DNA of 64,000 nucleotides from Streptomyces sp. NBC_00704 (GTDB lineage: Bacteria; Actinomycetota; Actinomycetes; Streptomycetales; Streptomycetaceae), in NCBI RefSeq assembly GCF_036226605.1, contig NZ_CP109000.1, forward strand, positions 4,646,501 to 4,710,500. The letters are read 5' to 3'. Below, piece by piece: positions 9,645 through 17,326 of the stretch; within the stretch, counting starts at the first letter, position 1; the number at the start of each line of letters is the position of its first letter. A model generated the notes under the pieces. The model made no database searches. It had not been told where the DNA came from and saw only the letters and a list, made by a program, of their open reading frames with translations. Position numbers and translations under genes: made by a program.

Positions 9645-9650
9645 ACCCTA
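9645..9650 (-). promoter_or_regulatory. -10 element of a probable leaderless transcript
   Basis: TAGGGT on the minus strand, seven bases before GTG 9637. The spacing places the transcription start on or next to the start codon and supports that start. Confidence 0.4.
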
Positions 9651-9863
9651 GAGGACACGACCGGGACCTTGGCGGAGGGGAGGCGAGGGGAGGGGAGGGA
9701 GAGGGGGCGGCGGGAGGGGGCGGGGCGCGGGCGGTGGGAACCGGGCGGGCCGTCGCGCTGTCTTCAGCTGAGCGGTCGGCCTCGCTCGAACGGCGGTGCG
9801 AGGACCGGACGCGGGGACACGGGCAAGGGGACACGAGGACACGGAAGCAACGGGGGGTCTGCG

Positions 9864-10160
9864 ATGAATGGTGGGCGTGGAGGGGTCAGGGTGGCTGTCT
9901 GGAGCGCGGGGCTGGTGCTGCTGGCCGTCGGCGCGCTGGCCGGCTGTTCCGACGAGTACAACGACGAGCGGGGCAAGGGGGACGCCCCCGTGCAGGGCAA
10001 GGCGGGGGACGACACGCCCGCCGAGGTGTTCAACATGCCCGACGGGTTCGGGAACCTGGCCACCAAGTGCGTCGGGCACGGGTTCCGGGCGTATGTGACG
10101 ACCAATGCGACGGGCCCGTCCAATGTGCAGATAGTCGCGGACAAGTCGTGCGGCGGCTGA
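9864..10160 (+). CDS. Small lipoprotein, first of a tandem pair
   Basis: A 98-residue protein with a signal peptide ending in the lipobox ALAGC (residues about 25-29), followed by a polar domain. The segments DERGKGDAPVQG, GDDTPAEVFNMPDGFGNLA and TKCVG recur almost word for word in the next gene. Two cysteines (TKCVG and SCGG) could pair outside the cell. ATG 9864 has no obvious ribosome-binding site; the upstream 200 bases are a G-rich spacer. I do not recognise a function. It looks like an actinomycete surface lipoprotein of unknown role. Confidence 0.75.
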   Translation: MNGGRGGVRVAVWSAGLVLLAVGALAGCSDEYNDERGKGDAPVQGKAGDDTPAEVFNMPDGFGNLATKCVGHGFRAYVTTNATGPSNVQIVADKSCGG

Positions 10161-10462
10161 CGGCGGCCGGCGTCGTGCTCGCCCTCGCCGTCCTGCTCTG
10201 CGGCTGTTCGCAGCGGTACTACGACGAGCGGGGGAAGGCCGACGCCCCGGTCGCGGGGCGCAGGGGGGACGACACGCCGGCCGAGGTGTACGACTTCCCC
10301 GACGGGTTCGGCAACCTCGCCACGAAGTGCGTCGGGCCGGGGAAGCGGGGCTACGCGACGACGCGGAACGTCCACGTGGAGGACGACGGAGGCGACGGCG
10401 AGGTCGTGATCATCCCGGCGAACGCGGTCGTCGTCGACGATCCGGACTGCAAGGGACCGTAG
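10148..10462 (+). CDS. Small lipoprotein, second of a tandem pair
   Basis: A 104-residue protein starting at GTG 10148, which overlaps the end of the preceding gene by 13 bases, implying coupled translation. The signal peptide VRRLTAAGVVLALAVLLCGC ends in lipobox LLCGC. The mature part repeats the first protein's plan (DERGKADAPV, GDDTPAEV, PDGFGNLATKCVG) and then diverges into an acidic tail (VEDDGGDGEVV) ending DDPDC. It is a clear local duplication. The role is unknown. A small hairpin follows before the convergent SDR gene. Confidence 0.72.
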   Translation: MRRLTAAGVVLALAVLLCGCSQRYYDERGKADAPVAGRRGDDTPAEVYDFPDGFGNLATKCVGPGKRGYATTRNVHVEDDGGDGEVVIIPANAVVVDDPDCKGP

Positions 10463-10465
10463 CCG

Positions 10466-10482
10466 GACCGCCTCCTGCGGTC
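10466..10482. terminator. Small hairpin after the lipoprotein pair
   Basis: GACCGC-CTCCT-GCGGTC, a perfect 6-bp stem just behind the stop at 10462 and ahead of the convergent SDR gene. No T run, so only a weak terminator candidate. Confidence 0.4.
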
Positions 10483-10531
10483 AGCCGCCTCCCCACTGCC
10501 GTCGCCGCCGTACTCCGGCGCCCGCGGCCCC

Positions 10532-11308
10532 TCAGCGTTCCCGGTGGACCTTGGTGTTCGACGCCTGGGCGCGGGGGCGCAGGACGAGGAGGTCGACGTT
10601 GACGTGGCTGGGGCGGGTGACGGCCCAGACGATGGTCTCGGCGACGTCGGAGGCGGTGAGGGGTTCGGCGACGCCTTCGTAGACCTTGGCCGCCCGCTCC
10701 TCGTCGCCGCCGAAGCGGGTGAGGGCGAACTCCTCCGTCCTGACCATGCCGGGGGCGATCTCGACGACCCGGACCGGGCGGCCGACGATCTCCAGGCGGA
10801 GCGTCTCGGCCAGGACGTGCGCGCCGTGCTTGGCGGCGACATAACCCCCGCCGCCCTCGTACGTGCCGTGGCCCGCGGTGGAGGAGACGACGACCACGAC
10901 GCCGTCGCCGCTCGCGTCGAGCTTGGGCAGGAGGGCCTGGGTGACGTTGAGGGTGCCGAGGACGTTCGTCTCGTACATGGTGCGCCAGTCGGCGGGGTCG
11001 CCGGTGGCGACGGGGTCGGCGCCGAGCGCGCCGCCCGCGTTGTTCACCAGCACGCCGATCGTCTTGAAGGCCGTCGCGAACTCGTCGACCGCGGCCCGGT
11101 CGGTGACGTCCAGCTGGTAGGCGGCCGCCGAGCCGCCGGCCTGCGTGATCTCCTCGGCGAGGGCCTCGACGCGGTCCTTGCGGCGGGCCGTCAGGACGAC
11201 CCGGTAACCGGCCGCGGCGAGCTGCCGGGCGGTCGCGGCCCCGATCCCGCTGCTCGCACCGGTGACGACGGCGATGCGGGAGGCGGCGGACGGTGCGGCG
11301 GTGGCCAT
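10532..11308 (-). CDS. SDR family NAD(P)-dependent oxidoreductase
   Basis: A 258-residue classical short-chain dehydrogenase/reductase. The Rossmann glycine motif TGASSGIG is near residue 17, NNAGG near 90, the catalytic serine in VVVSSTAG and the YxxxK pair in GYVAAKHG near residue 155. RRKDR after the second strand suggests NADP(H) preference. The fold is closest to YdfG/serine-dehydrogenase-like SDRs, but the substrate cannot be read from sequence. ATG 11308 is preceded by GAGGAG at a 6-base spacing. It stands alone, convergent with the lipoprotein pair and divergent from a secreted protein gene. Confidence 0.9.
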   Translation of the reverse strand: MATAAPSAASRIAVVTGASSGIGAATARQLAAAGYRVVLTARRKDRVEALAEEITQAGGSAAAYQLDVTDRAAVDEFATAFKTIGVLVNNAGGALGADPVATGDPADWRTMYETNVLGTLNVTQALLPKLDASGDGVVVVVSSTAGHGTYEGGGGYVAAKHGAHVLAETLRLEIVGRPVRVVEIAPGMVRTEEFALTRFGGDEERAAKVYEGVAEPLTASDVAETIVWAVTRPSHVNVDLLVLRPRAQASNTKVHRER

Positions 11309-11539
11309 GTGCTGCTCCTCGGACGGGGCGGGTCGGTGCCGTCAGGATAGGCGGGCCCGACGGCGGTCCGGCCGGCGGTCTCGCCCTGTGGGCGCGGAGC
11401 CGGGCGAGGGGACGGGGCCTCGGTGGCGTCCGCGGTCTCCTCGGCGGCTGTCACCTGATGGAGGGCGCTCGGGACGCGGTGGCCGTGGGATACATCCCCT
11501 GCACGGGGGCCTGGCGGTTACTGACCGAGGAGTGATGGC

Positions 11540-12025
11540 ATGCGGGGATCGCGGGGACGGCGGGGTTTCGCGGTGTGGGGCGGCGCGCTGCTGGCGGCGG
11601 GGGCGGTGGTCTCGCCGGCGCGGGCCGCGGGGGAGCCGCCCGAGGCCGATCTGGCCTATCACGGGTCGGCCGTGCTGGCGGGCGGCCGGGTCGACGTGCT
11701 GCTGACTCCGCGCAACCACGGGCCGGGGGACGTCCCCGACTCGACCGTGCGGCTGCGGTGGTCGGCGCCGTTGGCGGCGGGGGCGCAGCGGCTCGCGGCC
11801 GGATGTGCGCGGACGGGGCGGCAGGAGGTGGTGTGCCGGACGGGAGCGCTGGCCGCCGACGGTCCGGGGGAGCGGATCGCGCTGGGGGTGCGGCTGCGGG
11901 GGCGGCCGGCCGAGGTGACGATGGACGTGGACACGGTGTGGGGCGGCGGGGCGGTGGACCGCAACCGGTCCAACGACCGGCGGCAGGTGCTGGTGCTGGA
12001 CACCGGGGACGCCTACGCCTTCTGA
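11540..12025 (+). CDS. Secreted protein of unknown function
   Basis: A 161-residue exported protein. Arginine-rich start (MRGSRGRRGFAVWGG), a hydrophobic core and an AxA-type cleavage site (SPARAAG, residues about 25-31). The mature part looks like a single beta-sandwich domain (LAYHGSAVLAGGRVDVLL, NHGPGDVPDSTVRLRWSAP), similar in feel to DUF11/CARD-B extracellular domains, with two cysteines (GCART, VVCRTG) that could form a disulfide. The upstream sequence holds the site GAGGAGTG close to the ATG. It is followed 67 bases later by the MarR gene. Function not known. Confidence 0.75.
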   Translation: MRGSRGRRGFAVWGGALLAAGAVVSPARAAGEPPEADLAYHGSAVLAGGRVDVLLTPRNHGPGDVPDSTVRLRWSAPLAAGAQRLAAGCARTGRQEVVCRTGALAADGPGERIALGVRLRGRPAEVTMDVDTVWGGGAVDRNRSNDRRQVLVLDTGDAYAF

Positions 12026-12092
12026 CCGTCGTCCCGTGCGTGCGTCGTACGATGCGCGGACGGCGTCGGCAAAGGCGCCATGAAGGGGTGCG

Positions 12093-12566
12093 ATGTCCGG
12101 GAACGCGCGGTCGCGGCTGCTGGACGAGCTGTCCGTGGTCTCCCGCCGGTACATGGCCGCCTACGCCCTGTTCAACCAGGCGCTCGCGGACCGTCTCGGG
12201 CTGCATCCCACGGACCTGCAATGTCTGAACTTGCTGGTTCTGGAGCACGGGCCGGTGACGACGGGCCGGGTCGCCGAGCTGACGGGGCTGACCACCGGGT
12301 CGGCGACCCGTCTGGTGGACCGGCTGGAGAAGGCGGGCTACGTGGTCCGGGAGCGGGACGCGCGGGACCGGCGGCGGGTGCTGGTGGCGACGGTGCCGGA
12401 GCGGACCGCGGAGTTCACGCGGATGTGGGAGCGGCTGGGCGGCGACTGGATGCCGCTCTTCGAGGATCTCGCGGACGCCGAACTCGCCGTGATCGTCCGG
12501 CACATGCGGCGGACGGTGGAGTTCGGCGCGGAGCACATCGTGCGGTTGCGGAAGGGCCGGGTCTAG
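12093..12566 (+). CDS. MarR family transcriptional regulator
   Basis: A 157-residue winged-helix regulator. The DNA-binding part runs about residues 35-100: TDLQCLNLLVLEHGPVTTGR, then the recognition helix GLTTGSATRLVDRLEKAGYV and the wing RERDARDRRRVLVA. The N- and C-terminal helices would dimerise. GAAGGGG lies close upstream of ATG 12093. The stop is only six bases before the next start, so it is very likely cotranscribed with the permease and TIGR03943 genes and may control them. The ligand is unknown; there is no obvious metal-binding cysteine cluster. Confidence 0.88.
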   Translation: MSGNARSRLLDELSVVSRRYMAAYALFNQALADRLGLHPTDLQCLNLLVLEHGPVTTGRVAELTGLTTGSATRLVDRLEKAGYVVRERDARDRRRVLVATVPERTAEFTRMWERLGGDWMPLFEDLADAELAVIVRHMRRTVEFGAEHIVRLRKGRV

Positions 12567-12572
12567 CGGCGG

Positions 12573-13646
12573 ATGCGGGACACGGAGATAACGGAGATAT
12601 CGGAGCCACGCCCGTCCGCGGTGGCGGACGGGGTGACGGTCGCGGGCGCGGTGGCGGGCGAGCGGGTGCGGGGCGCCGGTGGGCCGGGCGGGCTGCCGCG
12701 GCACTGGCCGCTGGTGCTGCTGGGCGCGGCGCTGGTGCCGGGAGCGGTGCTGGTGCTCGTCGGGCGGACGCTGGAGGAGCCCGCGGTCCAGGCGTGGCGG
12801 ACGGTGTGTCTGGCGGTGACGGTGCAGGCGCTGCCGTTCCTGTTGCTGGGCACGGCGCTGTCGGGGGCGATCAACGCGTTCGTGCCGGCGAGCGTCTTCA
12901 GCCGGCTGCTGCCGAGGCGGGCGGCGCTGGCGGTGCCGGTGGCGGGGATGGCCGGGGTGGTGCTGCCGGGGTGCGAGTGCGCGTCGGTGCCGGTGGCGAG
13001 CAGTCTGATCGGGCGCGGGGTGACCCCGGCGGCGGCGTTCGCGTTCCTGCTGTCCGCGCCCGCCGTGAACCCTGTGGTGCTGACGGCGACCGCGGTGGCG
13101 TTTCCGGGCAGTCCTGAGATGGTGCTGGCCCGGCTCGCGGCCTCGCTGGTGACGGCGGCGGCGATGGGCTGGCTGTGGCTGTGGCTGGGCCGGGAGGAGT
13201 GGCTGCGCCCGGCGGTGCGGCACTCCGGGCACCGTCCGGGGCACAGCCGCCGGACGGAGTTCCGGCGCGGCTTCCAGCACGACTTCCTGCACGCCGGGGG
13301 CTTCCTGGTGGTGGGGGCGATGGCGGCGGCGACCTTCAACGTGGCGGTGCCGAGGTCGGTGCTGGACACGTTCTCCGGTTCGCCGTGGCTGTCGGTGCTG
13401 TTCCTGGCGGCCCTGGCGATCGTGCTGGCCGTGTGCAGCGAGGCGGACGCGTTCGTGGCGGCGTCGCTCAGCGGGTTCTCGCCGGTGGCGCGGCTGGCGT
13501 TCATGGTGGTGGGCCCGATGGTCGACCTGAAGCTGATCGCGTTGCAGGCGGGGACGTTCGGGCGGGCCTTCGCGGTGCGCTTCTCGGCGGCCACGGCGGT
13601 GGTCGCGGTGGTGTGCAGCGCGGTGGTCGGAGGGGTGCTGCTGTGA
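12573..13646 (+). CDS. Permease of the DUF318/YraQ (ArsP-like) family
   Basis: An integral membrane protein of 357 residues with about eight to ten hydrophobic segments. The family hallmarks are a first half with LPFLLLGTALSGAI and the buried motif VLPGCECASVPVASSLI, and the second-half counterpart AVCSEADAFVAAS; in related proteins the cysteines lie in the membrane core. The family includes the ArsP organoarsenical exporters, but most members have no proven substrate. It shares a 4-base overlap (13643-13646) with the TIGR03943 gene, its usual partner. A role in transport of a metal or metalloid species is an inference. Confidence 0.88.
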   Translation: MRDTEITEISEPRPSAVADGVTVAGAVAGERVRGAGGPGGLPRHWPLVLLGAALVPGAVLVLVGRTLEEPAVQAWRTVCLAVTVQALPFLLLGTALSGAINAFVPASVFSRLLPRRAALAVPVAGMAGVVLPGCECASVPVASSLIGRGVTPAAAFAFLLSAPAVNPVVLTATAVAFPGSPEMVLARLAASLVTAAAMGWLWLWLGREEWLRPAVRHSGHRPGHSRRTEFRRGFQHDFLHAGGFLVVGAMAAATFNVAVPRSVLDTFSGSPWLSVLFLAALAIVLAVCSEADAFVAASLSGFSPVARLAFMVVGPMVDLKLIALQAGTFGRAFAVRFSAATAVVAVVCSAVVGGVLL

Positions 13647-14527
13647 GGCGGTTCGCGCAGGTGGGGCTGCTGGCGCTGGCGGGGCTGGGACTGCTGCGCA
13701 CCTCGCTCCTCACGGACGAGTACCTGCGGTTCGTGAAGGAGGGCATGCGGCCGCTGCTGATCGTCTCGGGGGTACTGCTGATCGGCCTGGCGGCGGCGGA
13801 GGCCCGGCCCGGCCGTCGCCACGGCGGCGACGCGCACGCCCACGGCGACGACCACGGCAGCCCCGGCTCGGGGTCCGGCTCGGGCTCCGGCTCGGGGGAC
13901 GATCACGATCCCGGCCCCGCCGGCGCGCACGGCCGTGCCGACGGCCACGCCGACGGCGACGGTGACGGCCGGAAGGCGGGGGACGGCGACGGGGGCCACG
14001 GGCACGGGCACGACCACTCCCGGGTGCCTCGGGTGGCGTGGCTGCTGTTCCTTCCCGTGCTCAGCCTGCTGTTCTACGCGCCGCCCGCCCTCGGCTCGTA
14101 CACCGCGTCGAGGGAGCCCGCCAAGGCCGTCGCCGTGCAGGAGGACGACTTCGATCCGTTGCCGCGGGAGACGCCGCTGCCGATCACGCTCACCGGGTTC
14201 ACCCAGCGCGTGCAGCAGGACCGTTCGCGGGCGATCCGGGGGCGCACGCTGCGGATGACCGGGTTCGTGACGTCCGCCGGCGGGGGCGGCTGGTACCTCA
14301 CCCGGATCGTCATCAGCTGCTGCGCGGCGGACTCGACCACGCTGAAGGTGCGGGTGTACGGGGTGGCGGCGCCGGAGACCGACACCTGGGTGACCGTCGA
14401 CGGGACCTGGCATCCGGGCGGGACGCTGGGGACGCCGTCGGCGGCGGTGGCGGTGGACGCGCGCGCGGTGACGGCGGTGGCCAAGCCGTCCAACGCGTAC
14501 ATGGACGCCGTCCCGCTCACCGGCTGA
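13643..14527 (+). CDS. TIGR03943 family permease partner, histidine-rich loop
   Basis: A 294-residue partner of DUF318 permeases. Two N-terminal transmembrane segments (residues about 5-55) are followed by a long loop (about 55-130) very rich in His, Asp and Gly (DAHAHGDDHG, GHGHGHDHS), a third membrane segment (VAWLLFLPVLSLLFYAP) and an extracellular domain with the conserved ISCCAADS motif. The GTG start overlaps the permease stop. The histidine loop could bind divalent metal ions; it is much longer than needed to link the membrane helices. The family's function is unproven. Confidence 0.85.
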   Translation: MRRFAQVGLLALAGLGLLRTSLLTDEYLRFVKEGMRPLLIVSGVLLIGLAAAEARPGRRHGGDAHAHGDDHGSPGSGSGSGSGSGDDHDPGPAGAHGRADGHADGDGDGRKAGDGDGGHGHGHDHSRVPRVAWLLFLPVLSLLFYAPPALGSYTASREPAKAVAVQEDDFDPLPRETPLPITLTGFTQRVQQDRSRAIRGRTLRMTGFVTSAGGGGWYLTRIVISCCAADSTTLKVRVYGVAAPETDTWVTVDGTWHPGGTLGTPSAAVAVDARAVTAVAKPSNAYMDAVPLTG

Positions 14528-14579
14528 GCGGCGTCCCGGCGCGGGTGCGGAACACCGGAATACGGGTGGCGGGGTGGCT

Positions 14580-14606
14580 GTTGGACCGTATAGTTTAACG
14601 GTCAAC
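14580..14606. promoter_or_regulatory. Inverted repeat upstream of the LLM oxidoreductase
   Basis: GTTGGACCGT at 14580-14589 and ACGGTCAAC at 14598-14606 form an imperfect palindrome (one extra G) around ATAGTTTA, ending 21 bases before the start codon. It overlaps the region where the promoter should lie, so it is a candidate operator. Confidence 0.5.
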
Positions 14607-14627
14607 AACTTTGGAGGGTGAGCGACC

Positions 14628-15797
14628 ATGCAGTTCGGGATCTTCACGGTGGGCGACGTCACGCCGGACCCGACGACGGGCCGTACGCCGACCGAGCGCG
14701 AGCGGATCAAGGCCATGGTCGCCATCGCGCTGAAGGCCGAGGAGGTCGGCCTCGACGTCTTCGCCACCGGCGAGCACCACAACCCGCCGTTCGTGCCCTC
14801 GTCCCCGACGACGATGCTCGGCTACATCGCCGCCCGGACGGAGAAACTGGTCCTCTCCACCTCCACCACCCTGATCACCACCAACGACCCGGTGAAGATC
14901 GCGGAGGACTTCGCGATGCTCCAGCACCTGGCCGACGGACGCGTGGACCTCATGATGGGACGCGGCAACACCGGCCCGGTCTACCCCTGGTTCGGGCAGG
15001 ACATCCGCGAGGGCATCAACCTCGCCATCGAGAACTACGCCCTGCTGCGCAGGCTGTGGCGCGAGGACGTCGTCGACTGGGAGGGCACGTTCCGCACGCC
15101 CCTCCAGGGCTTCACCTCCACACCCCGCCCGCTGGACGACGTGCCGCCGTTCGTCTGGCACGGCTCCATCCGCTCGCCCGAGATCGCCGAGCAGGCCGCC
15201 TTCTACGGCGACGGGTTCTTCCACAACAACATCTTCTGGCCCGCCGACCACACCCGGCGGATGGTCGAGCTGTACCGGGCCCGGTACGCGCACTACGGGC
15301 ACGGCACGCCCGAGCAGGCGATCGTCGGCCTCGGCGGCCAGGTGTTCATGCGGAAGAACTCGCAGGACGCGGTGCGCGAGTTCCGGCCGTACTTCGACAA
15401 CGCGCCGGTCTACGGTCACGGGCCGTCCCTGGAGGACTTCACCGACCAGACCCCGCTGACCGTCGGCACGCCGGAGCAGGTGATCGAGAAGACGCTGAAG
15501 TTCCGCGAGTACGCGGGCGACTACCAGCGCCAGCTCTTCCTGCTCGACCACGCGGGACTGCCGCTGAAGACCGTGCTGGAGCAGCTCGACCTGCTCGGCG
15601 AGGAGGTCGTCCCGGTGCTGCGCAGGGAGTTCGCCGCGGGCCGGCCGGCCGGCGTGCCGGACGCGCCCACCCACCCGTCGCTGCTCGCGCGCAAGGAAGC
15701 CCAGGACAAGACGCGGGACGAGGTGCAGGACGAGGCCCAGGACCAGGACCAGGCCCCGGAGAAGGCTGCTCAGGAGAAGAAGGAGGCCGTGGCATGA
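14628..15797 (+). CDS. LLM class flavin-dependent oxidoreductase (CE1758-type)
   Basis: A 389-residue bacterial-luciferase-like monooxygenase, a TIM barrel using reduced flavin and oxygen. Recognisable stretches are MQFGIFTVGD, the EHH motif in ATGEHHNPP, LLM-type RVDLMMGRGNTGPVYPWFG and the late VGTPEQVIEK. The C-terminus adds a charged, probably disordered tail rich in Gln, Asp and Lys (residues about 350-389). GGAGGG lies 9 bases before ATG 14628. It overlaps the following FMN reductase gene by four bases; such pairs are described as the LLM-duo family, in which the reductase feeds reduced FMN to the oxygenase. Substrate unknown. Confidence 0.88.
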   Translation: MQFGIFTVGDVTPDPTTGRTPTERERIKAMVAIALKAEEVGLDVFATGEHHNPPFVPSSPTTMLGYIAARTEKLVLSTSTTLITTNDPVKIAEDFAMLQHLADGRVDLMMGRGNTGPVYPWFGQDIREGINLAIENYALLRRLWREDVVDWEGTFRTPLQGFTSTPRPLDDVPPFVWHGSIRSPEIAEQAAFYGDGFFHNNIFWPADHTRRMVELYRARYAHYGHGTPEQAIVGLGGQVFMRKNSQDAVREFRPYFDNAPVYGHGPSLEDFTDQTPLTVGTPEQVIEKTLKFREYAGDYQRQLFLLDHAGLPLKTVLEQLDLLGEEVVPVLRREFAAGRPAGVPDAPTHPSLLARKEAQDKTRDEVQDEAQDQDQAPEKAAQEKKEAVA

Positions 15798-16477
15798 GGC
15801 TCGTCGTCGTCTCGGCGGGGCTGAGCGTCCCGTCGTCGACCCGGCTGCTGGCCGACCGGCTCACCCAGGCGGTGCGGCGGCGCGCGCCCGTCGACGTCCG
15901 GGTCGTGGAACTGCGCGACCTCGCGGTCGAGATCGCGCACCACCTCACCAACGGCTTCCCGGCCGGGAAGCTGGCCGCCGCGCTGGACGCCGTCGCGGCG
16001 GCGGACGGCCTGGTCGTCGTGACGCCGGTGTTCTCCGCCTCCTACAGCGGCCTGTTCAAGTCGTTCTTCGACGTGATGGACCAGGAGGCGCTGGCCGGCA
16101 AGCCGGTGCTGATCGCCGCGACCGGCGGCAGCGCCCGCCATTCGCTCGTGCTGGAGCACGCGCTGCGGCCGCTCTTCTCCTACCTGCGCGCCGTGGTCGT
16201 CCCGACCGCCGTGTACGCGGCCTCGGAGGACTGGGGCGCGCAGGGCCTGCCCGAGCGGATCGAGCGGGCGGCGGGGGAGCTGGTCCCGCTGATGACCGCC
16301 CTGTCCGCGGCGCCCGCGGCGACGTCCGCCCCGGAGCAGTCGGAGCAGACGGGGCAGACGGCGGCCGGACCGCAGGAGGAGCCGGGGCGGGCGGTGGCCG
16401 GACCGGAGAAGAACGGCACGGGCGGGTTCACGGTGGTGCCGTTCGCCGAACAGCTGGCGGCGCTGTCCGCACGGTGA
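15794..16477 (+). CDS. NAD(P)H-dependent FMN reductase, LLM partner (CE1759-type)
   Basis: A 227-residue flavodoxin-fold reductase. The N-terminal MRLVVVSAGLSVPSSTRLLA holds the phosphate-binding loop, TPVFSASYSGLFKSFFD is the flavin contact region, and AATGGSARHSLV a third loop. It should reduce FMN with NAD(P)H for the oxygenase encoded just upstream, with which it overlaps (ATGA). The C-terminal 60 residues are a low-complexity Ala/Glu/Gln linker and a short conserved end (FTVVPFAEQLAAL). A perfect 13-bp terminator hairpin follows. Confidence 0.87.
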   Translation: MRLVVVSAGLSVPSSTRLLADRLTQAVRRRAPVDVRVVELRDLAVEIAHHLTNGFPAGKLAAALDAVAAADGLVVVTPVFSASYSGLFKSFFDVMDQEALAGKPVLIAATGGSARHSLVLEHALRPLFSYLRAVVVPTAVYAASEDWGAQGLPERIERAAGELVPLMTALSAAPAATSAPEQSEQTGQTAAGPQEEPGRAVAGPEKNGTGGFTVVPFAEQLAALSAR

Positions 16478-16539
16478 CCACCGGCCGCCGGGCGGGCGCG
16501 GGCGACCCGCCGGGCGGACGGGTGAGAGCCGAGTAAGAA

Positions 16540-16568
16540 GGGGAGGCGGGGAACGTCCCCGCCTCCCC
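16540..16568. terminator. Terminator hairpin after the LLM/FMN reductase operon
   Basis: A perfect 13-bp stem (GGGGAGGCGGGGA / TCCCCGCCTCCCC) with the 3-base loop ACG, 62 bases behind the reductase stop. Confidence 0.85.
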
Positions 16569-16586
16569 GGCCGCCCGGGACCAGGG

Positions 16587-16592
16587 CAGACT
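16587..16592 (+). promoter_or_regulatory. -10 element of a probable leaderless response-regulator transcript
   Basis: CAGACT ends six bases before GTG 16599; no ribosome-binding site lies between. The spacing matches leaderless starts seen elsewhere in this window. Confidence 0.35.
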
Positions 16593-16598
16593 GGGCGG

Positions 16599-17315
16599 GT
16601 GCCTCCCACCGTTCTGCTCGCCGAAGACGACCGCGCCATCCGCCACGCCCTGGAACGCGCCCTGGCCCTGGAGGGCTACCGGGTCACCGCGGTCGCCGAC
16701 GGGGTCGAGGCGCTGGCGCAGGCCCACCGGAACCCGCCGGACATCCTCGTCCTCGACGTCATGATGCCCGGGATCGACGGACTCCAGGTCTGCCGCGTGC
16801 TGCGCGCCGAGGGCGACCGCACCCCCATCCTGATGCTGACCGCACTGGTGGAGACCGCCGACCGGATCGCGGGACTGGACGCGGGCGCCGACGACTACGT
16901 CGTCAAACCCTTCGACGTCGAGGAGGTCTTCGCCCGGCTGCGGGCGCTGCTGCGCCGCACCGGCGCCGAGACCGTGCCGCCCGCCCCGCCGGAGCCGCCG
17001 CGGCCGTCGCCCGAGCGCTACGTCGAGGCGGCCGGACTGCGGATGGACCCGCAGGCGCGGCGGGCGTGGCGTAGCGGGCGGGAGCTGGAGCTGACCCGGA
17101 CCGAGTTCGAGCTGCTCGAACTGCTGGTGCGCAACGCCGGGATCGTGCTGGACCACTCCACGATCTACGACCGCATCTGGGGCTACGACTTCGGTCCCGG
17201 TTCCAAGAACCTCGCCGTCTACGTCGGCTATCTGCGCCGCAAGCTCGACCAGCCGGGAGCCCCGCAGCTGATCCACACCGTGCGCGGGGTGGGTTACGTG
17301 CTGCGGGAGGACTGA
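16599..17315 (+). CDS. OmpR-type DNA-binding response regulator
   Basis: A 238-residue response regulator. The receiver domain (1-120) has the acidic pair AEDDR, the phosphoryl-accepting aspartate in ILVLDVMMPG (near residue 53), the threonine in MLTALVE and the lysine in YVVKPFD. After a proline-rich linker (about 125-140) comes a winged-helix DNA-binding domain ending in the typical VYVGYLRRKLDQPG and HTVRGVGYVLRED. The GTG start without an SD site fits a leaderless transcript. The sensor kinase begins 12 bases after the stop, so the two form one operon. The stimulus is unknown. Confidence 0.92.
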   Translation: MPPTVLLAEDDRAIRHALERALALEGYRVTAVADGVEALAQAHRNPPDILVLDVMMPGIDGLQVCRVLRAEGDRTPILMLTALVETADRIAGLDAGADDYVVKPFDVEEVFARLRALLRRTGAETVPPAPPEPPRPSPERYVEAAGLRMDPQARRAWRSGRELELTRTEFELLELLVRNAGIVLDHSTIYDRIWGYDFGPGSKNLAVYVGYLRRKLDQPGAPQLIHTVRGVGYVLRED

Positions 17316-17326
17316 GGGGCGCGGAC

